The notes below the pieces were generated by a model. The model saw nothing but the letters and a program-made list of their open reading frames with translations, made no database searches and was not told the origin of the DNA. Below, piece by piece: positions 54,786-64,000 of a DNA stretch of 64,000 bases. This DNA comes from Triticum aestivum (taxonomy: Eukaryota; Streptophyta; Magnoliopsida; Poales; Poaceae), in contig NC_057795.1 in the NCBI RefSeq assembly GCF_018294505.1, positions 523,533,184 to 523,597,183 of the forward strand, written 5' to 3'. The first letter of the stretch is position 1. Each line of letters starts with the position of its first letter. The position numbers and the translations under genes were made by a program.

Positions 54786-55388
54786 TGTCGGCGTTCTGGG
54801 AACGAGGGGTCCCCAGACTTGCCTGCCTGCGGCCTGTGGCGTGGCTCAGGCGAAGGCCCAGTGCAGCCCAGCTTCATTAGCTCAATCTCAAGACCCTCGC
54901 GAGGGGCCAAGCCTCATGGGGCGGACGACAGGAAGCTTCCTCAGGAGCAGCCTCATCAGGCAGGCTCGCGAGGAGGCGGAGAGATCAAGGCAAGGCACCT
55001 CGCGAGGAGCCCGTGACACAAGCCATGACGATCGAGACCAGGCAGGCTCCAGGGGGGCGCCAGCCTTTGCAGTATCCTTATTTCCCCTTCGGTGCAAAGG
55101 GGGCAAGCACGGGCCAAGGCATCAGGCAAAGGTTACCGTTTCGGTGCAACAAGACCAAGACCAGCAGAGCGGCAGGATGGAGGTCATCGTGGAGCCCAGG
55201 ACGGCGTCATCGTTAGAGACTTTGGCAGCCGTAGACCAACTTTAGTCAGGATAAGTGTACTAGATGTTCCCCTTCAAAATGGCCAATTGTTGGCGCCCTT
55301 CCCGCTCATTATTTAAGAAGAGGCCCAGGGCCTCCCTCTATAAATAGGACTAGCCACCATAGTAGAGGGGGGGAGAGATCAGTTCCAG

Positions 55389-55433
<45 letters not shown>

Positions 55434-55731
55434 CGATTGAACTCACCCAAGCAGTTCATCGCACCAGCTCAAGAACAGCCCCTCGCGAGGCTGTTCTCCC
55501 TTTGTATTGTTCATCATCAGCCCCTGAGGCAATCCACCACACTGCACACTGGAGTAGGGTATTACACCACAATGGTGGCCTGAACCAGTATAAACCTCGT
55601 GTCCCTTGTGTGTTCTTCTTTCTAGCCTAGATTCGTTGCGAGGCTTTGAGACGCGAGTAGGTAGGGGAAAGATCTTCGTGCGCACCCCAGAGTTCGAACC
55701 TCAAGGGTCTGCCAGAACCCGAAATCCGACA
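54786..55731 (+). repeat. 3' LTR of the outer Gypsy element
   Basis: 946 bp, TGTCGGCGTTCTGGGAACG to GAAATCCGACA. GA microsatellite expanded at 55391-55432 relative to the 5' LTR. Confidence 0.95.
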
Positions 55732-55736
55732 GGAAG

Positions 55737-57008
55737 AAATACATCAGGGGGCCCACACCCTGGCCAGGAGGGTGGGGGGCGCGCCCACCCCTACTGGGCG
55801 CGCCCCTGTCTCCTGGGCCCCCTGGTGGCCCCCCTGGTGTCCATCTTCTGCTATATGAAGGCTTTTACCCTAGAAAAAATAATGGGCAAGCTTACAGGAC
55901 GAAACTCCGCCACCACGAGGCGGAACCTTGGCGGAACCAATCTAGAGCTCCGGCAGAGCTGTTCTACCGGGGACACTTCCCTCCGGGAGGGGAAATCATC
56001 ACCATCATCATCACCAATGATCCTCTCATCGGGAGGGGGTCAATCTCCATCAACATCTTCACCAACACGATCTCCTCTTAAAACCCTAGTTCATCTCTTG
56101 TATCCAATCTTGTATCCAAACCACAAATTGGTACCTGTGGGTTGCTAGTAGTGTTGATTAGTCCTTGTAGTTGATGCCAATTGGTTTACTTGGTGGAAGA
56201 TCATATGTTCAGATCCTTAATGCATATTATTACCCCTCTGATTATGAACATGAATATGCTTTGTGACTAGTTACGTTTTTTCCTGAGGACATGGGTGAAG
56301 TCTTGCTATTAGTAGTCATGTGAATTTGGTATTCGTTCGATATTTTGATGAGATGTATGTTGTCTTTTCCTCTAGTGGTGTTATGTGAACGTCGACTACA
56401 TGACACTTCACCATTATTTGGGCCTAAAGGAAGGTATTGGGAAGTAATAAGTAGATGATGGGTTGCTAGAGTGACAGAAGCTTAAACCCTAGTTTATGCA
56501 TTGCTTCGTTAGGGGCTGATTTGGATCCATATGTTTAATGCTGTGGTTAGGTTTACCTTAATACTTCTTTTGTAGTTGCGGACGCTTGCAATAGGGGTTA
56601 ATCATAAGTGGGATGCTTGTCCAAGTAAGGGCAGTACCCAAGCACCGGTGTCCACCCACATATCAAATTATCAAAGTACCGAACGCGAATCATATGAGCG
56701 TGATGAAAACTAGCTTGACGATAATTCCCATGTGTCCCCGGGAGCTCTTTTCTCATTATAAGAAATTGTCCAGGCTTATCCTTTGCTACAAAAAGGATTG
56801 GGCCATCTTGCTGCACTTTATTTACTTTCATTGCTTGTTACTCGTTAGAATTTATCTTATCACAAAACTATCTATTACCTACAATTTCAGTGCTTGCAGA
56901 GAAAACCTTACTGAAAACCGCTTATCATTTCCTTCTGCTCCTCGTTGGGTTCGACACTCTTACTTATTGAAAGGACTACGATAGATCCCATACACTTGTG
57001 GGTCATCA
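55737..57008 (+). repeat. 5' LTR of the third Athila-like element, right part
   Basis: Continues the LTR begun at 36807 and ends CACTTGTGGGTCATCA at 57008. It contains GC-rich palindromic gggcgcgcccacc near 55775-55805 and a TATA-like ctgctatatgaagg near 55850. The short ORFs here are not genes. Confidence 0.88.
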
Positions 57009-57019
57009 AGACTCTTTTC

Positions 57020-57036
57020 TGGCGCCGTTGCCGGGG
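57020..57036 (+). other. tRNA-Asp primer binding site
   Basis: TGGCGCCGTTGCCGGGG, 11 bp after the LTR end, identical in its first 17 bases to the site of the 8745-23526 element. Confidence 0.9.
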
Positions 57037-57114
57037 TGTGTAGCGCTTTTGGTGAGTGGAACTTGGTAAGGAAACATTTATATAGTGTGCTGAAATTTTC
57101 TGTTACTTGTCACT

Positions 57115-59381
57115 ATGGAAACTAATCCTTTGAGGGGCTTGTTCAGGGTATCTTCACCCTGACCAGAAGAGCAAAGAGTTGCTCCTTAACCTACTAAACT
57201 TTTTGAAAATATTTACTTTGAGATTCCTTTGGGTATTTTAGAGAAACTGCTAGCTAATCCATTTGTTGGAGATGGAACATTGCATCCCGGTTTAAACCTT
57301 ATCTTTGTGGATGAAGTTTGTGGATTATTTAAGCTTGCAGGTATTCCCGATGATGTTGTCAAAAGGAAGGTCTTCCCTTTATCTTTGAAGGGAGATGCAT
57401 TGACATGGTATAGGCTATGTGATGATATGAGATCTTGGAATTATAAACGACTGAAGTTGGAATTTCACCAGAAGTTCTATCCTATGCATCTTGTTCATCG
57501 TGATCACAATTACATATATAATTTCTGGCCTCGCGAAGGAGAAAGCATCGCTCAAGCTTGGGGGAGGCTTAAGTCAATGTTATATTCATGCCCCAATCAT
57601 GAGCTCTCCAGAGAAATGATTATTCAAAAAATTTATGCTCGGCTTTCTCTCAATGATCGCAACCTGCTCGATACTTCCTGTGCTAGTTCTTATATGTTGA
57701 AGACTATTGATTTCAAATGGGACTTATTGGAAAGAATTAAACGCAGCTCTGAAGATTGGGGTTCCGACGATGGTAAGGAGTCAGGTATGACACCTAAGTT
57801 CAATTGTGTTAAATCTTTTATGGATACCGATGCTTTTCGTGGATTTAGTGCTAAGTATGGACTTGACTCTGAGATAGTAGCTTCTTTCTGTGAATATTTT
57901 GATACTCATGTTGATCTCCCTAAAGAGAAGTGGTTTAAATATAATCCTCCCATTGAAGTAAAAGTAGTTGCACCTATTACAGTTGAAGAAAAGACTGTCA
58001 CCTATACTGATCCTATTGTTCCTACTACTTATGTTGAGAAACCTCCTTTTCCTGTTAGGATAAAGGATCATGCTAAAACTTCAACTGCTGTTCGTAATAG
58101 TAATGCTAGGACTTATACACCTCCTGAGCAAATCAAAGTTGAACCTAGTATTGCTATGGTTAAAGATCTCTTGGATGATGATTTAGATGGGCATGTTATT
58201 TATTTCTATGGTGAGACTGCTAATATTGCTAGACCAGATACTAAGATACATAGACCTGTGGTAGGCATGCCTGTTATTTCTGTTAAAATAGGAGATCATT
58301 GTTATCATGGTTTATGTGATATGGGTGCTCGTGCTAGTGCGATACCCTATGACTTATATAAAGAAATTATGCACGACATTGCGTCCGTTGAATTGGAAGA
58401 CATTGATGTTACTATTAAGCTTGGTAATAGGGATACCATTAAACCAGTTGGGATAGTTAGAGATGTTGAAGTCTTGTGTGGGAAGGTTAAATATCCTGCT
58501 GATTTTCTTGTTCTTGGTTCCCCACAATATGACTTTTGTCCCATTATTTTTGGTAGACCCTTCTTAAATACAGTTAATGCTAGGATTGATTATGAAAAGG
58601 ATACTGTTACAATTGGCTTAGAGGGTATGTCTCTTGAGTTTATTTTTGCTAAGTTTCATAGACAACCTCGTGATAGAGAATCACCTAGTAAGGATGAGAT
58701 TTTTGGTCTTGCTTCCATTGCCGTACCTCCTACTGATCCGTTAGAACAATATTTGCTAGACCATGAAAACGATATGTTTATGAAGGAAAGAAGGGAAATA
58801 GATGAGGTGTTACTTAAACAGGAACCTATGCTGAAACACAACCTTCCCGTTGAAATTCTTGGGGATCCCCCTCCACCCAAGGGTGATCCCGTGTTTGAAC
58901 TTAAACCATTACCTGATAATATTAAGTACGCTTATCTTGATGAAAAGAAAATATATCCTGTTATTATTAGTGCTAACCTTTCAGAGCAAGAAGAAGAAAG
59001 ATTACTGAAAACTCTGAAGAAGCACCGAGCTGCTATTGGATATACTCTGGATGATCTTAAGGGCATTAGTCCCACGTTATGCCAACACAAAATTACAGTG
59101 GAGAAAGATGCCAAACCAGTTAGAGATCCTCAGCCATGACTAAATCCCAAGATGAAAGAAGTGGTAATAAAGGAGATCCTAAAGCTCTGTGAGGCAGGTA
59201 TAATTTATCCCATTGCTGATAGTGAATGGGTAAGCCCTGTACATTGTGTTCCTAAAAAGGGAGGTATTACCGTTGTTCCTAATGATAAAGATGAATTGAT
59301 CCCGCAAAGAATTATTACAGGTTATAGGATGGTAATTGATTTCCGTAAATTAAATAAAGCTACTAAGAAAGATCATTACCC
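57115..59381 (+). pseudogene. Gag-protease-RT start of the third element
   Basis: ATG 57115 (METNPLRGLFRVSSP) is followed by TGA at 57160-57162 and TAA at 57187-57189, then a long open frame. Gag core: VFPLSLKGDALTWYRLCDDM and FYPMHLVHRDHNYIYNFWPR. Protease: HGLCDMGARASAIPYDLY and CPIIFGRPFLNTVNARID. RT entry: ADSEWVSPVHCVPKKGG, TGYRMVIDFRKLNKATKKDH. A TGA at 59137-59139 lies in the protease-RT linker. The stops at 57160 and 59137 could be CGA-to-TGA changes and that at 57187 a CAA-to-TAA change, typical of methylcytosine deamination. The frame is cut at 59381 before the RT catalytic site; no RNase H or integrase follows. Confidence 0.85.
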
Positions 59382-60446
59382 TTCACCGTCCCGCAGGAGC
59401 GTGACGTCCTCAGGGCCCGATATTGTTGGGACCCAGTGAAGAAGTTTTTCGAGACGAACGGGGTCATGATGGAGTTCATGAGACTGCTGGTAATCTTAGT
59501 TTCTGATCAATTCGACTACACATTAGTCATATTTGTAAATGGTCCTTGTGCCTTTTGAAGAGAGAGCAACACGGGATTGCGGCCGAAAGCGACTCACCGT
59601 CTGAGGCGTTGGCGAGGCCCAAGTGGGACAATCCATTCAACCGGGAGTTGAACATATTGAAAGGACTCCCGATGGAGACTCGACCATCGTATGGACGCGT
59701 GCACGGTGTCAGAGACGGCGCCACATGGAAGAAGTACTACCATGAGATCATGGAGGAGAGAAAGGAAAGACGGAGGTTAACTGAAGAAAACATCGACAAG
59801 AAGGTTGAGATTGCGGTTGAGAAGAAATCATCTGAGACAATCGCAACAACGATGGTTGCCGCAAAACAGGTGCTTGTAGATATGTCTACTAGCTTGGTTC
59901 CGGTCATTTTCAATTGGAGCAGGCAAAATCCAGGAAAAAATGCAGCGGATTTTCCCCTTGCTGACTTCTTGGGGAGTAGCTCGACTAGCGTTGCACCAGC
60001 ACCTGCAGCTGCACCTGCTCTTGCACCAGCTCCCGCACCGGCTCCTGCACCTGCTCACGCTCCGGCTCCGGCATCGGACGTGCTCGGCGGTGCTTCGTCT
60101 TTGGCTGAGCTCGATGCCCTCATGGTATCTGTCACACTAGCCCTCTTCAATAAATGTATAATCTCCCGTTTTTGTTGCCTTTCGGATGTCTCACGTCGCA
60201 GACTTCTCTTTGCAGGCCGATGAAACCCCGTGCACCTTATTGTACACCATCAACGACCAGAAGGTGGACGTGGGGAAGGCGACAATAATGGAGCCAAAGG
60301 AACCATTGTTCCACAGACGGCCCAACCCCTCGGACGTCTTCAAGGTTTCCGTGGCCAGTGTCAAACTGGGCCACGAGAATTTGGCTCCTCTAGTACTAGT
60401 GGGGGATGACGACGAGACCCCGCGTCAGCTTGGTGATTGTTGCAAG
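59382..60446 (+). pseudogene. CACTA ORF fragment, second copy
   Basis: Homologous to 31424-32487 and starts in the middle of exon 1 (VPQERDVLRARY is the first recognisable part). The donor follows 59489, exon 2 is about 59561-60124 and exon 3 starts at 60216. Exon 2 is fully open here (ALARPKWDNPFNRELNILKG), whereas copy 1 has a frameshift. The Ala-Pro linker lies near 60000-60070. The upstream exon 1 and the CACTA left half are missing. Confidence 0.8.
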
Positions 60447-62463
60447 TTATGTTTGCATATGTTTGCTTGTTTAATGATTCTATTTGAGGATAGGAGTATT
60501 AAATATGCAAAGGCATTTAGTATGCAATGTTGAGTAATAATTTTAGTGATTTCTACAGTAGAGAATGATAATGTTTTGCATTGGTTTATACTAAATTATC
60601 TCACGAGTTCTTGCTGAGTTTTGTGTGGATGAAGTTTTTAAGATTTAGGGAAACTATGATATAAAAGGAATTAAGGAGGCACAAAGGCTCAAGCTTGGGG
60701 ATGCCCGAGGCATCCCAAGATAATATTTCAAGAGGTCTCAAGCATCTAAGCTTGGGGATGCCCCGGTAGGCATCCCACCTTTCTTCTTCAACAATTATCG
60801 GTTAGTATCGGTTGAGCCTAAGTTTTTACTTTTTCGCATGATGTGTGCTATTCTTGGAATGCCATTTTATTTTGTTTTGATTGATGTTTTAATAAAATAC
60901 TTAGCTCTTAAGGTTTTTAAATAAGATAGAGTCCTCAAATAGTTGCCCGGGAGGCTAAGTACGTGGCATTCACATCCCGTCAACGAAGCTCTTTTCTATG
61001 GAATTGCTCTAGTGCTTCACTTATATCTTTTTGAGCATGGTGTGCTTTAGTATTTTTGAAGAAATTCTCTCTTGCTTTCACTTAAATTAATTTGAGAGAA
61101 AGAAATATTATGCTTATGATCTTCACTTATATTTGTTTGAGCTTATCAAAAGCAACACATGAAAATTAGTTCCAAAGTGATTGATATCCAAGAAGGATAT
61201 AATAAAAATTTCATGAAGATCATTGGACAAAATAAACTTGATTCTTAGTAATAGTTTTGAGATATTATGATGTGATATGTGAGTCATCTTGATGAGTAAT
61301 TATGCTTTAGTAAGAATATTGGTGTTAAGGTTTGTGATTTCCTATGCAAGCACGAAAGTCAACAGTTGTGCAATGAAATTACATCCTACTTGTGGTGCAT
61401 TATTCGGTGTTAATTATGCTCAATGCTCGCTTATGAGATTATTTTTTTCTTGGTTGGTCGCTCCCCAATCTTGTGCTAGCCTTCATTTTGCACTAAGTAT
61501 GATTACTACTTGTGCATCCAAAATCCTTAAACCCAGTTTTGCCATATGAGTCCACTATACCTACCTATATGCGGTATTCTTTTGCTGCTCTAAGCAAATT
61601 TGTATGTGCCATCTCCAATTTTCAAAATAAAGTTCTCTTTTGTGTGCTCGTACCGCTCACGAGGCGGTGAGGGGTGGCCAATATTTTCCATGCTCGATGT
61701 GTTATTCTCACGATGAGTGTTTATTCACTTGTCATTGCACGAGAGTAAGGCAAAGGTATTAGGGATGCCCAGTCCCAAAATGAAAAATGAATTTACTTTA
61801 TGTTGTCAAATAATAAATTCCTTGGAAAGTGTTGGTATGGAGGGCACCCGTGGATACTGTTAGCCATGGAAAGTGAGAGTATGGTGGAAAAAGGAATACA
61901 CTTTATTTTCGATTTGGGAACCACCTATGATATATCTAGCATGGAAAGTGTTGGGAGCTCTAAGTCGTTTTTGTTGGTGGGAAAAGTATGCCTCTCAAAA
62001 TGTTTTTATCTCTCAATTTTCTCTTTGAGCTCTGGCACCTCTTCAAATCCCTACTTCACTCTGCGAAGGGCCTTTCTTTTAATTTATGCAATTTTTATTT
62101 TTAATTTGAGTGTCCATCTTCTCTTATAAAGCACCAACTAGGAGGCACTATTATCGTATTTGAGCATTGAGTGTAGCTAATATACGAGTGTGTTTCATGA
62201 ATGGATTAATGATTGAGCATGATGGGCTAGGGATAGCTTATGTTAGCGCTGATATTTTGAAAGACAAGGTTGCTTGTTGATATGCTTGAGTATTTAGTTA
62301 TCATGTCAAAACTAGACTATTGCTTCGAACAATATAAAAGTCCAAATGTCCATGCTATAAAGAAAAGAATATGAGATGACATGTTAGGCAGCATTCCACA
62401 TCAAAAATTCTGTTTTTATCATTTACCTACTCGAGGACGAGCAGGAATTAAGCTTGGGGATGC
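60447..62463 (+). other. Gypsy 3' internal region, second copy
   Basis: Colinear with 32489-34503, including both palindromic gatgccc modules and the polypurine-like gcttggggatgc at the LTR. Non-coding. Confidence 0.75.
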
Positions 62464-64000
62464 TGTTACGCTCCAACGTATCTATAATTTTTGATTGTTC
62501 CATGCTATTATTTTATCATTCTTGGATGTTTTATAATCATTTTATAGTCATTTTATATCATTTTTTGGAATAACCTATTGACATAGTGCCAAGTGCCAGT
62601 GACCGTTTTTTTGCATGTTTTTTACATCGCAGGAAATCAATATCAAACGGAGTCCAAACACCGCAAAACTTATTGTGGACTTTTTATGGACCAGAAGACC
62701 ACCAATGGGAAAGAGCAACACCTGGGGGGGGTGCCCCAAGGGGTGCACAACCAACCAGGGCGCGCCTGGGGGCCCAGGCGCGCCCAGGTGGGTTGTGCCC
62801 ACCTCGGTGGCCTCCTGCACCCCCTCTTTACACTATAAATTCCCAAATATTTCGAAACACTTTGGGGTTAACCGAAATCAGAAGTTCTATCGCTACAAGG
62901 CTCTAGAGCCACCAAAAACAAATCTAGACCCCATTTCGGCACCCTGTCGGAGAGGGGAATCATCTCCGGTGGCCATCTTCATCATCCCGGCGGCCAACAT
63001 GATGAGGAGGGAGTAGTCCACCCTCGGGGCTGAGGGTTTGTACTAGTAGCTATGTGTTTAATCTCTCTCTCTCTCTCATGTTCTTGAGATGTCACGATCT
63101 TGATGTATCATGGGCTTTGTTAATATAGTCAGATCATATGGTGTTTTCCACTCTCTATTTTGTTTTGATCAATTGAGTTTTTCCCTTTGAGATTTCATTG
63201 TTATCGGATTGAATACTTTTATGGATTTGAGATCACTTGATATATGTCTTGCATATGAATACTTGTGGTCACAATGGGGTATCGTATTGATTCACTTGAT
63301 ATATGTTTTGGCACTCAACTCGCGGATTCCCGAGGTGACATTGGGGTAATCTACGCATAGAGGTTGATGCACGTTCTTGTCTTTGTTTCTCCGGTAGAAA
63401 TCTTGGGGCACTCTTTGAGGTTCTTTGTGTTGGATTGAGTAATATGAATCTGAAATTATTTGGTGTTATTTTAGTACGAACTCTTGGATAGATCGATTGG
63501 AAAGAATAGCTTCGAGGTGGTTTCGTACCCTACACACGATTTCTTCTTATATTCTATGCTAGATAGGAACTTTGGAGTGATTCTTCATCGCACTTTGAGG
63601 GGTGGTTATATGAGCCAATTATACTAGCACTGTTGAGAGATTGCACTAGCGGAAGAACAGACCCTAGGTCTCATTTTCAAACATTGCAATACCGTTTTTG
63701 TCCCCATTTACTATTTGCTACCTTGCAGTTTTTAATTATTCAGATTATAAAAATATATTTCTACCATCCATATTACACTTGTATCACCATCTGTTCACCA
63801 AACTAGTGCACCTATACAAATTACCATTGTATTTGGTGTGTTGGGGACACAGGAGACTTTTTATTATTTGGTTGCAGGGTTGTTTGAGAGAGACCATCTT
63901 CATCCTACGCCTCCCACGGATTGATAAGCCTTAGGTCATCCACTTGAGGGACAATTGTTACTGTCCTACAAAACTCTGCGCTTGGAGGCCCAACACGTGT
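62464..64000 (+). repeat. Gypsy 3' LTR, second copy, runs off the window
   Basis: Colinear with 34504-36049. The start reads tgttacgctccaacg, a changed and one-base-shorter tip relative to TGATACGTCTCC. Truncated by the window end before its terminal ...GACATCA. Confidence 0.85.

Larger units (their letters stand above)
37060..55731 (+). mobile_element. Tat-type Ty3/Gypsy retrotransposon, outer member of a nest
   Basis: LTRs 37060-38003 and 54786-55731; target duplication GGAAG (37055-37059 and 55732-55736). Order is LTR, primer-site-like TTTGGCGCACCAGGTAGGGG, shortened gag, protease, RT, RNase H, integrase, a 55-bp tandem array, an antisense ORF with its own promoter (interrupted by the 10-kb element at 44360-54369), a polypurine tract (gggcccgggggctac) and LTR. 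Without the nested element it is about 8.7 kb. The LTRs differ noticeably more from each other than those of the inner element, consistent with greater age. Confidence 0.94.
57009..59381 (+). mobile_element. Internal region of the third Athila-like element, truncated in RT
   Basis: Primer site, gag, protease and the first part of RT follow the LTR. The element ends abruptly at about 59381, where CACTA-derived sequence begins. The LTR at 62464 is from a different family, so this is not a normal element end. Confidence 0.85.

Noticed and set aside
54614..55245. 158-aa and 128-aa plus-strand ORFs in the outer 3' LTR (and the 253-aa ORF in the 5' LTR)
   Set aside because: Lie in LTR sequence, differ in frame between the two LTRs and have no recognisable domain.

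Overview
The window is intergenic DNA of a large grass genome, almost certainly Triticeae (wheat, Aegilops or barley group). The evidence is nested LTR retrotransposons with 5-bp target duplications, a BARE/WIS/Angela-type solo LTR, a CACTA element opening with CACTACTAGGGAAAA, TA-flanked Stowaway MITEs and short CTAG-ended Helitrons. I found no intact host gene. Host coding material survives only as captured or decayed pieces: a VPS35 exon inside a Helitron, and a divergent pair of broken gene-like units at 6.9-8.5 kb.

Layout. 1-8744 is a mosaic of small Helitrons, Stowaway MITEs, minisatellites, microsatellites and two gene-like pseudogenes. 8745-23526 is a complete minus-strand Ty3/Gypsy element (Athila-like; TSD ATGTC) that has gag, protease and an extra ORF but no reverse transcriptase or integrase. 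Inside it lie a Copia solo LTR (13324-15054) and a 3.5-kb Helitron carrying the VPS35 exon (16840-20320). 23686-24797 holds a short Helitron and a Helitron fragment. 24798-32488 is a CACTA element without a right end, split by a 3.8-kb hAT element (26690-30485, TSD ccgggaag/ccaggaag). The CACTA ORF runs straight into the 3' part and 3' LTR of a Gypsy element (32489-36080). A fragment of the first Gypsy family follows (36081-36806), then the 5' LTR of a third Athila-like family (36807-57008).

That LTR is interrupted by an 18.7-kb Gypsy element (37060-55731, TSD GGAAG), which contains a younger 10-kb Gypsy element (44360-54369, TSD GCGGC). Both are Tat-type, and both carry an antisense gene between pol and the 3' LTR. 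In the outer one it is a single-exon ORF with a B3-like segment and its own TATA box, cut in two by the inner element. In the inner one it is a six-exon gene resembling the plant 'putative gypsy type transposon' (PF04195) proteins with coiled-coil exons. After 57008 the third element has gag, protease and the start of RT, and stops abruptly at 59381. There the sequence jumps back to a second copy of 31424 onward (CACTA ORF exons, Gypsy 3' region, LTR), which runs off the window end.

Insertion order from nesting: CACTA before hAT; third-family LTR before the outer Gypsy, before the inner Gypsy; first Gypsy before its solo LTR and Helitron. Nearly every ORF carries stops or frameshifts, as expected of silenced repeats. 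The items most worth following are the antisense cargo genes, the 28-kb-spaced repeat junction at 59382, the CACTA/Gypsy fusion, and the doubled Helitron termini.
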